DNA of 64,000 nucleotides from Ovoidimarina sp038744785 (GCA_038744785.1 JBCDLX010000008.1:1-64000), one strand, 5' to 3'; shown: positions 15,849 to 24,963, counted from the stretch's first letter. The notes: generated by a model not told the origin, from the letters alone. Program-made: numbers and translations.

Positions 15849-16864
15849 TCCGTGTTCTGATCGCCGGGTTGGGAAATATGGGGCTCAGCCACGCCTTGGC
15901 CCACCACCGTCTCGAGGACGCCAAGATCGTTGGGCTGGTGAACCGTTCGGGCACAGTTGCGCACCCGGATCTTGCAGCCTATCCGATGTTCGATGACTTC
16001 CATGCGGCATTGGCCAAGACGCAGCCCGATCTGGTGGTCATCGCCACCTATTCCGACAGCCATGCCGCCTACGCGTGCGCGGCGATGGACGCAGGTGCCC
16101 ATGTGTTCGTCGAGAAACCGCTTGCCACAACCGTGGACGACGCCCGACGCGTCGTCGAAACCGCCAATCGCATGGGGCGCAAGGCCGTCGTCGGCTACAT
16201 CCTGCGGCACCACCCATCCTGGCAACGCCTAATCGAAGAGGCGCGCGGCCTTGGCGGGCCGTATGTCTTTCGGCTGAACCTGAACCAGCAATCCTCAGGC
16301 GCTGAGTGGGAGACTCACAAAGCACTGATGCAGACTACTTCCCCGATCGTCGATTGCGGTGTCCACTACGTCGACGTGATGTGCCAGATCACCGACGCCG
16401 CGCCGGTGCGTGTGCAGGGCATGGGGTTGCGGCTGTCGGACGAGATTGCACCCGACATGTACAACTATGGCCACTTTCAGGTGATATTCGATGATGGTTC
16501 GGTCGGCTGGTACGAAGCCGGCTGGGGTCCGATGATGTCGGAAACGGCCTTCTTCGTTAAGGACATTGTCAGCCCGAACGGGTCCGTCTCAATCACCGAG
16601 GGCAACAAGGGCGCGTCGTCCGACATCGACGGGCACACCAAGGTGGGTGGTATTCTGGTCCATCGGCCCAAGGGCGACCGGGTGATCGATATGCCGGACG
16701 AGCCCGGCCACCAGGCGCTGTGCGATGCCGAGCAGGCCTACATACTGCGCGCCATAGCCGAAGACATCGATCTGACACGCCACATGCAGGATGCCGTTCA
16801 ATCGCTGCGCATCTGCCTTGCGGCAGACCAGAGCATCCGCTCCGGCGCGCCCGTATCGCTTTAG
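15845..16864 (+). CDS. Gfo/Idh/MocA family sugar oxidoreductase
   Basis: A 339-aa NAD(P)-dependent dehydrogenase: Rossmann motif VLIAGLGNMGLSHA at 4-17, EKPLATT lysine motif near residue 95, and the C-terminal alpha/beta sheet domain with DCGVHYVDVMCQ. It sits inside the ABC transporter operon, overlapping the upstream permease by 4 nt, with the ATPase gene following after 10 nt. The enzyme probably oxidises or epimerises an imported amino sugar or its derivative; the substrate cannot be named. The place between permease and ATPase is typical of alphaproteobacterial sugar operons. Confidence 0.85.
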   Translation: MIRVLIAGLGNMGLSHALAHHRLEDAKIVGLVNRSGTVAHPDLAAYPMFDDFHAALAKTQPDLVVIATYSDSHAAYACAAMDAGAHVFVEKPLATTVDDARRVVETANRMGRKAVVGYILRHHPSWQRLIEEARGLGGPYVFRLNLNQQSSGAEWETHKALMQTTSPIVDCGVHYVDVMCQITDAAPVRVQGMGLRLSDEIAPDMYNYGHFQVIFDDGSVGWYEAGWGPMMSETAFFVKDIVSPNGSVSITEGNKGASSDIDGHTKVGGILVHRPKGDRVIDMPDEPGHQALCDAEQAYILRAIAEDIDLTRHMQDAVQSLRICLAADQSIRSGAPVSL

Positions 16865-16874
16865 GAGACTGTTC

Positions 16875-17876
16875 GTGACTGCATTGAGCCTTGCAAATGT
16901 GAACAAATCCTTCGGTTCCGTTCATGTTCTGAAGGACATTGATCTGAAAGTAGAGGAAGGCGAGTTCACTGTCTTCGTCGGACCATCCGGCTGCGGAAAA
17001 TCCACGCTTCTGCGCGTCATCGCGGGGCTTGAAGACGCGTCGTCCGGCGAAATCCAGATCGGCGGAGACGTGGTGAACACGACACCGCCCGCAAAGCGCG
17101 GCATTGCGATGGTGTTTCAAAGCTATGCGCTATACCCGCATCTGACGGTGCGCGGAAACATGGCGCTGGCCCTGAAACAGGAAGGCACCCCCCGGCAGGT
17201 GATCGACGAGCGCATCGCTGAAGCCAGCCGAATGCTGCATCTTGAGCCTTATTTGGACCGCCGCCCGGCCGAGCTTTCGGGCGGCCAGCGCCAGCGGGTC
17301 GCGATTGGCCGCGCGACGGTGCGGCACCCCAGGCTGTTTCTGTTCGACGAACCGTTGTCGAACCTCGACGCCGCCTTGCGGATGAGCACCCGTGTCGAGA
17401 TCGCGAATCTGCACCGACAGCTTGCAGCCACGATGATCTATGTCACCCACGACCAGGTCGAAGCTATGACGCTTGCCGATAAGATCGTGGTTCTGCGCGA
17501 TGGCCGGGTCGAGCAGGTCGGCTCTCCGATGGAGCTATATAACAACCCCGTGAACCGGTTTGTCGCAGGCTTTCTTGGATCGCCTTCAATGAACTTCCTG
17601 CCCGCGACCCTTCTGGGTGAAACCAGCGAGCGAGTGGTCGGCATCCGCCCTGAAGACCTGGAGATTGACCCCGGCGGCCCGCTTGAGGCGAGCGTCACGC
17701 ATGTGGAGCATCTGGGCAGCGACACCAACGTGCTGCTTGACGTGGGCAAAGGCACCGAAGTCACGCTTCGTTTGTTCCGTCAGCACAAAATCGGCTTCGG
17801 CGAAACGCTCAAGCTTGGGTTTCCGGCCCATAAGGCCTTCTACTTTGGTGCCGATGGACGGCGCGAGACAGCCTAA
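16875..17876 (+). CDS. Sugar ABC transporter ATPase (MalK/UgpC type)
   Basis: A 333-aa ATPase starting at GTG 16875 with AGGAGA at 16863-16868. Walker A GPSGCGKST, Q-loop FQSYALYP, signature LSGGQRQR, Walker B LFLFDEP and H-loop THDQ are intact. A C-terminal TOBE/OB regulatory domain follows (about 240-330), as in MalK and UgpC. It energises the permease pair upstream. A GCCCC/GGGGC hairpin candidate without a T-run follows at about 17912-17932; otherwise 17877-18139 holds only a weak TTGACA-like element. Confidence 0.9.
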   Translation: MTALSLANVNKSFGSVHVLKDIDLKVEEGEFTVFVGPSGCGKSTLLRVIAGLEDASSGEIQIGGDVVNTTPPAKRGIAMVFQSYALYPHLTVRGNMALALKQEGTPRQVIDERIAEASRMLHLEPYLDRRPAELSGGQRQRVAIGRATVRHPRLFLFDEPLSNLDAALRMSTRVEIANLHRQLAATMIYVTHDQVEAMTLADKIVVLRDGRVEQVGSPMELYNNPVNRFVAGFLGSPSMNFLPATLLGETSERVVGIRPEDLEIDPGGPLEASVTHVEHLGSDTNVLLDVGKGTEVTLRLFRQHKIGFGETLKLGFPAHKAFYFGADGRRETA

Positions 17877-18139
17877 GATATCCCTGCGCGATGCGATTGA
17901 AATCAAAGAACGCGCCCCTCAGGACGCGGGGCCGCACAGCACCGCCGCAAAGACGATACGCGACCAAGCGGCCTAATCATCCCTCGTCCATTTGGGGGGC
18001 CTTTCCTCTCTTGACAGATCGGGGCCCGGCTCGAAACACTCGGCCAATGATGTCTCTGCCGCCTTCGGCCCGAAGCGACCGCATTCGGATCGGGTAAATT
18101 CAGTCTGATATCAGCTTTCGTGTAGGAGACATCTGAAGC

Positions 18140-18661
18140 GTGATCCAAGCCCTGCGCACCTATGTCCGCATCGTTGACCGCTTCAATCACTTGACCGGAC
18201 GGGTGGTGATGTACGGCATCTTCGTGATGATGGCGATCCTTCTGTGGTCGTCGATCTCGAAGACGTTCTTCCTACCCTCTCTTTGGACACTGGAAATGGC
18301 CCAGTTCGCGATGGTCGCCTATTATATTTTGGGCGGCCCCTACGCGATCCAGATGGGATCGAACGTCCGAATGGATCTGTTCTACGGCAGTTGGAGCGAA
18401 CGGCGAAAAACCTGGATGGATGCGATCACCGTCCTGTTTCTGATCTTCTACCTTTTTGTGTTGCTCTGGGGCGGATGGGACAGCTTTATATACTCACTGC
18501 AATACGGCGGCGAACGCAGCCCGACGGCGTGGCGACCCTACCTGTGGCCCATCAAATCGATCATGGTGTTCGGGATCTTCCTGATGCTCCTGCAAGCCGT
18601 CAGCGAACTGTTCAAGGACCTTCTACGCCTTCTTGGCGAAGACATGGGTGCAAAGACCTGA
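18140..18661 (+). CDS. TRAP transporter small permease (DctQ family)
   Basis: A 173-aa membrane protein starting at GTG 18140 behind AGGAG. Four membrane segments are visible, with the DctQ pattern LEMAQFAMVAYYILGGPYAIQMGSNVRMDLFY between the second and third. The stop overlaps the ATG of the large permease by 1 nt (TGATG). It helps the large subunit in Na+- or H+-driven uptake of the acid bound by the periplasmic protein at 20050-21084. Regulation is unclear; the 263-nt upstream gap has no obvious operator. Confidence 0.9.
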   Translation: MIQALRTYVRIVDRFNHLTGRVVMYGIFVMMAILLWSSISKTFFLPSLWTLEMAQFAMVAYYILGGPYAIQMGSNVRMDLFYGSWSERRKTWMDAITVLFLIFYLFVLLWGGWDSFIYSLQYGGERSPTAWRPYLWPIKSIMVFGIFLMLLQAVSELFKDLLRLLGEDMGAKT

Positions 18662-19986
18662 TGTCCTACGAACTGGTCGCGATCTTGATGTTTTCGACAA
18701 TGATGCTTTCGCTGTTCACCGGGCAGCGGGTCTTTGGTGCGATCGGGTTCGTCGCGGTTGTCGCGGCGCTTCTTCTTTGGGGCGACCGGGGCGGATACGA
18801 TCTTGGGTTCTCGGCGGCCATGAAGTTGATGAAGTGGTACCCGCTTCTGACCCTGCCGATGTTCATCTTCATGGGCTACATACTTAGCGAAAGCCGGATC
18901 GCGGACGACCTTTACCGAATGTTCCATGTCTGGATGGGCGGGCTGTCCGGTGGACTGGCAGTCGGCACAATCGGTCTGATGGTCCTGATCTCGGCCATGA
19001 ACGGGCTGAGCGTCGCTGGGATGGCAATTGGGGCGACTATCGCGCTGCCCGAGCTGCTGCGCCGGAACTATGATAAACGGATGGTGACAGGGGTCATCCA
19101 GGCCGGATCGTCCCTAGGCATCCTTGTGCCGCCCTCAGTCGTTCTTGTGCTTTACGCCATGATCGCGCGCCAGCCGGTGGGCCAGCTTTGGCTTGCCGGT
19201 ATCTTGCCGGGGTTGATGATGGCGGCGATGTTCATTCTGTACATTGTTATGCGCTGCCGGATCACGCCGTCTTTGGGACCGGTTCTGCCGAAAGAAGAGC
19301 GTGACATTCCGAAGGGTGAAAAGCTGCGGCTGCTTCAGGCCGGGCTTTTGCCGCTGTTTATATTCTTTGCGATGATGGTCCCCTTTGTGAACGGCTGGAC
19401 GTCGCTTGTCGAAAGCTCGGCCATCGGCGCCCTGGCCGCATTCGCCGTTGCCATTCTAAAGGGGCGAATGACGCGCGAGGTTTTCGAGAACTCGGTTCGC
19501 AAGACGTTGGGCATCACTTGCATGTTCATGTGGATCATCCTTGCGGCCCTGGCCTTCGGCGCGGTCTTTGACGGTCTGGGTGCCGTCCGGGCCATTGATG
19601 CACTGTTCACCGAACAGTTGGGCCTGAACCCTTGGATGATCCTGATCCTGATGCAGCTTAGCTTCATCCTGATGGGGACGTTTCTTGACGACACCGCGAT
19701 GCTGGTGATTGTCGCCCCTCTCTATGTGCCGCTTGTCAAGGCCCTTGGGTTCGATCTGATCTGGTATGGTGTGCTTTATACGATAACGACTCAGATCGCC
19801 TACATGACGCCCCCCTTCGGTTACAACCTGTTTCTCATGCGCGCCATGGCTCCGCCCGAGGTGTCGCTGAAAGATATCTACAACTCGATCATCCCGTTTG
19901 TGTTCGTGATGGTATTGGCGCTGACACTGGTGATGACGTTCCCAGAAATCGCGCTCTGGCTGCCGGGATACTTCTATGGAAACTAA
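18661..19986 (+). CDS. TRAP transporter large permease (DctM family)
   Basis: A 441-aa integral membrane protein of about 12 segments. DctM landmarks include AISAMNG-like helix break (LISAMNGLSVAGMAIGA), QAGSSLGILVPPSVVLVLYA and DTAMLVIVAPLYVPL, plus YMTPPFGYNLFL near the end. It is the secondary transport channel and works with DctQ upstream and DctP downstream (63 nt further on). Length is normal for the family. Substrate is not readable from this subunit. Confidence 0.92.
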   Translation: MSYELVAILMFSTMMLSLFTGQRVFGAIGFVAVVAALLLWGDRGGYDLGFSAAMKLMKWYPLLTLPMFIFMGYILSESRIADDLYRMFHVWMGGLSGGLAVGTIGLMVLISAMNGLSVAGMAIGATIALPELLRRNYDKRMVTGVIQAGSSLGILVPPSVVLVLYAMIARQPVGQLWLAGILPGLMMAAMFILYIVMRCRITPSLGPVLPKEERDIPKGEKLRLLQAGLLPLFIFFAMMVPFVNGWTSLVESSAIGALAAFAVAILKGRMTREVFENSVRKTLGITCMFMWIILAALAFGAVFDGLGAVRAIDALFTEQLGLNPWMILILMQLSFILMGTFLDDTAMLVIVAPLYVPLVKALGFDLIWYGVLYTITTQIAYMTPPFGYNLFLMRAMAPPEVSLKDIYNSIIPFVFVMVLALTLVMTFPEIALWLPGYFYGN

Positions 19987-20049
19987 ACAAGAGGCACCGG
20001 ATCAGCGGGGCCCGCACATATCGAACGCAAAACAGAGAGGAATAGTGAC

Positions 20050-21084
20050 ATGACCACAAGACGCAGCTTTCTGAAGGCGACCGCCGTTGGCGCCGCCGCC
20101 GCCCCGCTGGCTGCACCGGCGCTCGCGCAATCGACGATCCGGTGGCGGCTTCAGACCTATGCCGGCGCGCCTTTGGCAGAGCACGTGCTGGATCCTGCTA
20201 TCGAGATGTTCAACAAGATCGCTGGCGACCGAATGCAGATCGAAGTGTTCTATGCCGACCAGCTTGTGCCAACGGGCGAGCTTTTTCAGGCGATGCAGCG
20301 CGGCACCATCGACGCGGTGCAGTCAGACGACGATTCAATGGCCTCGCCAACCGAGGTCACAGTTTTCGGCGGGTATTTCCCGTTTGCGTCGCGCTATTCG
20401 CTCGACGTGCCGGTGCTATTCAATCAGTATGGTCTGAACGAGATCTGGGATGCCGAGTACTCGAAAGTTGGCGTCAAGCACATCTCGGCCGGCGCCTGGG
20501 ACCCCTGCCATTTTGCGACCAAAGATCCGATCCGGTCGCTTGCTGACCTACAAGGCAAGCGCGTTTTCACCTTTCCAACGGCAGGCCGTTTCTTGTCGCA
20601 ATTCGGCGTCGTGCCCGTAAGCCTGCCCTGGGAGGACATCGAAGTCGCCGTTCAGACCGGCGAACTTGATGGCATCGCCTGGTCGGGGATCACCGAGGAT
20701 TACACCGTGGGCTGGGCGGATGTGACAAACTACTTCCTCACAAACAACATCTCGGGCGCCTGGATCGGGCATTTCTTCGCCAACATGGACCGCTGGAACG
20801 AGCTGCCCGAAGATCTTCAGACGCTGTTTCGCGTTTGTTGCGAACAGTCGCACTACTACCGGCAGCACTGGTATTGGGGTGGCGAGGCGGATCTTCGCGT
20901 GAACGGTCCAAAGATGGAACTGACGTCAATTCCGGATGACGAGTGGGCGCAGGTCGAGGCGGCCGCCCGGGCGTTCTGGGACGAAATTGCAGCAGAGTCC
21001 GATGTGAAGGCGCAGGTCGTGCAGATCTTCAAGGACTACAACGCCGTGATGGAAAGCGCCGGTCGGCCATATCGCTATTCCTGA
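20050..21084 (+). CDS. TRAP transporter substrate-binding protein (DctP family, TakP-like)
   Basis: A 344-aa periplasmic protein with a Tat signal (TTRRSFLKATAVGAAAAPLAAPALAQ). The mature part begins IRWRLQTYAG and contains the family core LQGKRVFTFPTAGRFLSQFG and a ligand region WSGITEDYTVGW. The style fits DctP proteins that bind 2-oxo acids or other hydroxy/keto carboxylates (TakP type), but the ligand is not certain. GAGAGG precedes the ATG. A strong hairpin at 21127-21152 ends the operon. Confidence 0.88.
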   Translation: MTTRRSFLKATAVGAAAAPLAAPALAQSTIRWRLQTYAGAPLAEHVLDPAIEMFNKIAGDRMQIEVFYADQLVPTGELFQAMQRGTIDAVQSDDDSMASPTEVTVFGGYFPFASRYSLDVPVLFNQYGLNEIWDAEYSKVGVKHISAGAWDPCHFATKDPIRSLADLQGKRVFTFPTAGRFLSQFGVVPVSLPWEDIEVAVQTGELDGIAWSGITEDYTVGWADVTNYFLTNNISGAWIGHFFANMDRWNELPEDLQTLFRVCCEQSHYYRQHWYWGGEADLRVNGPKMELTSIPDDEWAQVEAAARAFWDEIAAESDVKAQVVQIFKDYNAVMESAGRPYRYS

Positions 21085-21126
21085 AGACATCCACTTTCCG
21101 GCTGCGCAAAGACAGGGATGTGGGGC

Positions 21127-21152
21127 GCTTGGCGGACTCTCGTCCGCCAAGC
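21127..21152. terminator. Strong hairpin after the TRAP operon
   Basis: GCTTGGCGGAC and GTCCGCCAAGC form a perfect 11-bp stem with a TCTC loop. It lies 42 nt after the DctP stop and about 160 nt before the convergent M56 gene end. There is no T-run on either side, so it is likely a 3' end-stabilising or weak bidirectional terminator. Confidence 0.6.
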
Positions 21153-21311
21153 TCAATGTGGACCGGTGATCTGAAGGCGTTCCCGCAGCCGGATTGATCC
21201 TCGCAGGGCTGACCTGATGGGAAGAGGCCAACACTTGCCGCGGGAAGGAGGGAACGCCCCCTCCCCGTCTATGCACTTCCCTACTCTGCCTTGCAGCCTG
21301 ATCCCTTAGGG

Positions 21312-22457
21312 TTACTGGCGCGCAATCGAGACAGGCTCCGCCGCAGGGCTGGCCAGAGGCAGAAGCAGCCCTAGCGACCTTGAGCGTTCCAGGTTCACGA
21401 TCGTGGACAGCATTAGACGGTCCTGGCTCCAATCGCCGGGGTTCCGAACGGACGCCGCAGACAAGACAACGCCAACGGCCAGCACGGCCGAGAAGCAGAC
21501 AACGATGATCGGCGTCGATCGCTGGTCACGCGCATCACGCAATGCAAGCATACGAGCTTCAAGCGCGGCCCTCGCCGCGTGCGAACCAACTTGTATGAAC
21601 GGCACATTTACGATCGAAGCGGTGCGCGCCCGCGCCGCGCGACCGCAGAAATCAAGAAGGCAGCGTGCATAATCCTGGGGCGATACTCGAACACGTTCCA
21701 GCACCGCCTGATCGCTGTTCAGTTCCCTTAGCTTTCCGAACGCCCGGTTCCAAAGCAGGAACGCCGGGTTCAGGAAGAAGAGTGGACGCAACAGAGCGAA
21801 TGCAAGCTCCCACTCTGCGTCGCCCTGACGGACATGCTCGAACTCATGCGCAATGACGATGCGCATGTCCCGCGGTTTCGTCACAAGGCTTGATGGCAAC
21901 ACGACGTGCCGGCGAAAGATCCCCCGCGCAACGAAAGGAACCGATGCCGTGTCCGACAGGCGTATATCGGTCGACCGCGTGCGCCGCCAAAGATGGCTGT
22001 CTGCAACCAACCGCTGGATGTGCAAGATCACGACCGCACTGCGCAGAAAAAGCACGCCCGAGCCAAAAACAACCGCCCAAAGCACCGCCGTTAACCAAGG
22101 CAGGTCACCGGCAAGTACGGCCTCGAAAATCCGGCTTCGTGTGTTCAGTAACGCTTCAAACTGCAACGCCGGTATCCCGATGTCGCCGCGCAGGTAAGAG
22201 GCAACGATCAGATCACTGACGGTGACCGGTGTCTTCGGCCAAAGGCTCAGACTTGCGGTGACCACGACGTAGGACAGCAGCGGGCTGAGAACGACAAAGA
22301 TCAAGACAGTCCGAAGCAGGCGTAACTGCAGCACATAATCCGTTCTCAATTGGCTTCGGACAATCGCGGCCTGGATCAGACGCCAAAGGCAAAATGCCAG
22401 AATAAGCACCACGTTCGCGTCGACGATGACATCAAGTACCGCTTTCATCGCTGTCAT
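21312..22457 (-). CDS. BlaR1-like M56 family membrane metallopeptidase
   Basis: A 381-aa membrane protein with an N-terminal helix (VIVDANVVLILAFCLWRLI), two or more further segments and the zinc peptidase motif HEFEHVRQGD near residue 210, followed by ELNSDQAVL. M56 proteins such as BlaR1 cleave a BlaI/MecI repressor after sensing a signal. No penicillin-binding sensor domain follows the peptidase; the C-terminus is only a short tail after one more helix. The start is set by GGAGG; it lies 26 nt inside the end of the upstream blaI-like gene. Confidence 0.85.
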   Translation of the reverse strand: MTAMKAVLDVIVDANVVLILAFCLWRLIQAAIVRSQLRTDYVLQLRLLRTVLIFVVLSPLLSYVVVTASLSLWPKTPVTVSDLIVASYLRGDIGIPALQFEALLNTRSRIFEAVLAGDLPWLTAVLWAVVFGSGVLFLRSAVVILHIQRLVADSHLWRRTRSTDIRLSDTASVPFVARGIFRRHVVLPSSLVTKPRDMRIVIAHEFEHVRQGDAEWELAFALLRPLFFLNPAFLLWNRAFGKLRELNSDQAVLERVRVSPQDYARCLLDFCGRAARARTASIVNVPFIQVGSHAARAALEARMLALRDARDQRSTPIIVVCFSAVLAVGVVLSAASVRNPGDWSQDRLMLSTIVNLERSRSLGLLLPLASPAAEPVSIARQ

Positions 22458-22851
22458 CCTGGAGCCTCCTCTCCACCAGCGCCCGAATGGTCTCAAGATC
22501 TGTTTCCGTCAATCCGGCATCATCGACAAGTCGCGCGACAAGGGTCGCCGGGGTATCGTCGAACAGGGTCCGGGACAGGTTCTGAAGCGACCGTGTCTGG
22601 TACGTATCCTTCGCCAAGAGCGGGGTGTAGGTCAGGGCTTTCCCGTCCTTGCGACTTTCGACAAAGCCCTTTTCTTCCAGAATGCGAAGGATCGTTGCAC
22701 CAGACGTGTAAGCAAGGTTCCGGTCTTCCGGAAGCCGCGCAAGCACATCCCGGACCGATCCCTTCCCGATCGCCCAAAGTTCATTCATGAACTCCAGTTC
22801 AACTTCGGTCAGAAGTTTCTGGTTCTTTTTCCGTCGCATTGGACTTGTCAT
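22432..22851 (-). CDS. BlaI/MecI/CopY family transcriptional repressor
   Basis: A 139-aa winged-helix repressor. The family pattern is clear: LTEVELEFMNELWAIGKGSVRDVLARLPEDRNLAYTSGATILRILEEKGFVESRKDGKALTY, then a dimerisation helix region. It overlaps the M56 peptidase gene by 26 nt, the usual pairing for proteolytic induction. No beta-lactamase or copper gene is adjacent, so the regulon is unknown. The start has GAGG upstream. Confidence 0.9.
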   Translation of the reverse strand: MTSPMRRKKNQKLLTEVELEFMNELWAIGKGSVRDVLARLPEDRNLAYTSGATILRILEEKGFVESRKDGKALTYTPLLAKDTYQTRSLQNLSRTLFDDTPATLVARLVDDAGLTETDLETIRALVERRLQDDSDESGT

Positions 22852-22902
22852 GTCCTCAACCCGCCCCGCGCCACTAGAGCCAGTGGACGCTCGGATGGCA
22901 AA

Positions 22903-23304
22903 TCAAACTTTCCAGAAAACAAAGGCGCCCCATCCGATTGCAATAAAAAGAGGCGTCCAAATCGGCTGTCCCACCAGCCCAAGCCAGGCAAGAAAGATGA
23001 ACGCCGATCCCAGAAGCGTAATGAACAGCCTGTCACCCAGCGTTGTGGTCAGCCCAAGTACACCACGCCGCTCAAGCCCGTCCTTGTAGCGGAACCCTTC
23101 GATCATTCCGATCACGGCGATGGCCGAGAAGATGCCGACAAAAACGGCCAAGGTCGCTGGCGTCCAGGCCATCCAAAAGTCAGGCCAAAGGGGGTCGGTC
23201 CAGGAAAACCCATTCTCTTCCTCCTGCTGTCCGACATTGCCCCAACCGGCCTGCTGCGCCAGCGCTTGCGAAGGAAATATGAGGATCGGGAAAAGAAAAC
23301 GCAT
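22903..23304 (-). CDS. glpU: DUF2160 small membrane protein of the glycerol ABC transporter
   Basis: A 133-aa membrane protein with a signal-like first helix and about three further segments (PATLAVFVGIFSAIAVIGM, RLFITLLGSAFIFLAWLGL, WTPLFIAIGWGAFVFW). DUF2160 proteins are found in GlpSTPQUV-type glycerol transporter operons in alphaproteobacteria. It begins 1 nt after the permease stop and has GGGGAGAG as ribosome site. Its role in the transporter is not established. The symbol follows the rhizobial naming and is tentative. Confidence 0.8.
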   Translation of the reverse strand: MRFLFPILIFPSQALAQQAGWGNVGQQEEENGFSWTDPLWPDFWMAWTPATLAVFVGIFSAIAVIGMIEGFRYKDGLERRGVLGLTTTLGDRLFITLLGSAFIFLAWLGLVGQPIWTPLFIAIGWGAFVFWKV

Positions 23305-23305
23305 C

Positions 23306-24103
23306 TCACACTCTCCCCAAGGCAAAGCCGCGCGCGATGTAGTTTCTGACCCACCAGATGACGATTGCGCCTGGTATGATTGTCAGCGTCCCGGCCGCGG
23401 CAAGAAGCCCAAGTTCGTACCCCGCGCTCGAGGCGGTCCGCGTCATCACTGCCGCAATCGGCTTGGCTTCGACCGCCGTCAAAGTCTTGGCCAGAAGCAT
23501 CTCGACCCAAGAGAACATAAAGCAAAAGAAGGCCGCCACTCCGACGCCAGCCTTGATGTTCGGAAGGAAGATCTTGGTGAAGAAACGCGGGAAGGAATAG
23601 CCATCAACATAAGCCGTCTCGTCCAGCTCTTTTGGAACACCGCGCATGAACCCTTCAAGGATCCAGACGGCCAGCGGAACGTTAAACAGCGTATGAGCCA
23701 AGGCGACGGCAAGGTGCGTGTCAAAAAGCCCGACCGACGAGTAGAGCTGGAAGAACGGCAACGCGAACACCGCCGCTGGTGCCATCCGGTTTGTAAGGAG
23801 CCAGAAGAACAGCTGTTTGTCCCCTAGGAACCGGTAGCGCGAGAACGCATACGCCGCAGGAAGGGCGACCGTGACCGAGATGATGGTGTTCAAAGACACG
23901 TAGATGATCGAGTGGACGTATCCCATGTACCACGTCGGATCGGTCAGAATGGTGACGTAGCTGTCGATCGTAAACGTCTGCGGAAAAAGCGAAAAGCCGG
24001 CGAGGATCTCGTTCGTCGTCTTGAAGCTCATCGACACCAGCCAGTAGATCGGCAGCATCAAAAATAGGATATAGAGGATCGGTATGATCGAACGCTTCTT
24101 CAT
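23306..24103 (-). CDS. glpQ: Glycerol-type ABC transporter permease GlpQ
   Basis: A 265-aa MalG-like permease: first segment IPILYILFLMLPIYWLVSMSF, and EAA loop DETAYVDGYSFPRFFTKIFLPNIKAG. It overlaps the upstream permease by 4 nt and is followed by the DUF2160 gene. Gene order on this strand is binding protein, two ATPases, two permeases, DUF2160, as in glycerol (GlpSTPQV) transporters of rhizobia. Glycerol import is the most likely function; sugar alcohol import is the alternative. Confidence 0.85.
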   Translation of the reverse strand: MKKRSIIPILYILFLMLPIYWLVSMSFKTTNEILAGFSLFPQTFTIDSYVTILTDPTWYMGYVHSIIYVSLNTIISVTVALPAAYAFSRYRFLGDKQLFFWLLTNRMAPAAVFALPFFQLYSSVGLFDTHLAVALAHTLFNVPLAVWILEGFMRGVPKELDETAYVDGYSFPRFFTKIFLPNIKAGVGVAAFFCFMFSWVEMLLAKTLTAVEAKPIAAVMTRTASSAGYELGLLAAAGTLTIIPGAIVIWWVRNYIARGFALGRV

Positions 24104-24963
24104 TTCTGATCGTCCTTCGTCATGACGACATAGAACACCCAACTGACCAATAGCGTGATCGCGAAGTAGATCAGGCTCATCGCGGCCGCAGGACCAAGAT
24201 CGAACTGACCAAGCGCAATCTTCACAAGGTCAATCGACAGAAGGGTGGTCGAGTTCCCCGGCCCCCCGCCTGTGAGAACAAAAGGTTCTGTGTAGATATT
24301 GAAGCTGTCCATGAACCGCAGAAGCACAGCGATGGTCAGAACCGTCTTCATCTTCGGAAGCTGGATGTAGCGGAACACCGACCAGGGCGACGCACCGTCA
24401 ATCTTCGCAGCTTGGTAGTAGGCGTCTGGGATCGACACGAGGCCCGCGTAGCACAAGAGTACAACAAGCGACGTCCAGTGCCAGACATCCATGACAACGA
24501 TCGTGACCCAGGCCGCAAGCGGATCTTGCGTCATGTCATAGTTGATGCCCAGAACATCGTTCATGAAGTATCCGAGCATCCCGATTTTCGGCAGCGCAAA
24601 GATGTTCCACATCGCGCCGACGACGTTCCAAGGGATCAGCATCGGCAGCGCCATCAGGACTAGGCACACCGGCACCCAGAACCCTTTTCGCGGCATCGAT
24701 AGAGCGATGATGATACCCAAGGGCACCTCGATCGCCAGAATAATCGCAGTGAACAGAAACTGCCGCCCAAGTGCGGCGTGGAAGCGCTCAGACCGCAGGA
24801 TCTGTTCGAACCAGTCCAGCCCTTGCCAGAAGAATTGATTGTTCCCGAAGGTTTCCTGAACCGAGTAGTTGACCACCGTCATCATCGGTACGATCGCGTT
24901 GAACGCCACCAGCGCAAGGACCGGCAGGACAAAGAACCACGCCTTCTGGTTTTCGGTTCTCAT
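24100..24963 (-). CDS. glpP: Glycerol-type ABC transporter permease GlpP
   Basis: A 287-aa MalF-like permease. The first helix is AWFFVLPVLALVAFNAIVPMMTVV and the EAA loop is YYQAAKIDGASPWSVFRYIQLPKMK. GPGNSTTLLSIDLVKIALGQFDLGPAAAMSL near the C-terminus is typical of this permease branch. It overlaps the ATPase gene before it and the GlpQ gene after it, each by 4 nt, so the subunits are made in step. Confidence 0.86.
   Translation of the reverse strand: MRTENQKAWFFVLPVLALVAFNAIVPMMTVVNYSVQETFGNNQFFWQGLDWFEQILRSERFHAALGRQFLFTAIILAIEVPLGIIIALSMPRKGFWVPVCLVLMALPMLIPWNVVGAMWNIFALPKIGMLGYFMNDVLGINYDMTQDPLAAWVTIVVMDVWHWTSLVVLLCYAGLVSIPDAYYQAAKIDGASPWSVFRYIQLPKMKTVLTIAVLLRFMDSFNIYTEPFVLTGGGPGNSTTLLSIDLVKIALGQFDLGPAAAMSLIYFAITLLVSWVFYVVMTKDDQK

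Noticed and set aside
22426..23349. A 307-codon open frame on the plus strand across the BlaI and DUF2160 genes
   Set aside because: Antisense to two recognised genes with good ribosome sites; the product is a low-complexity basic sequence.
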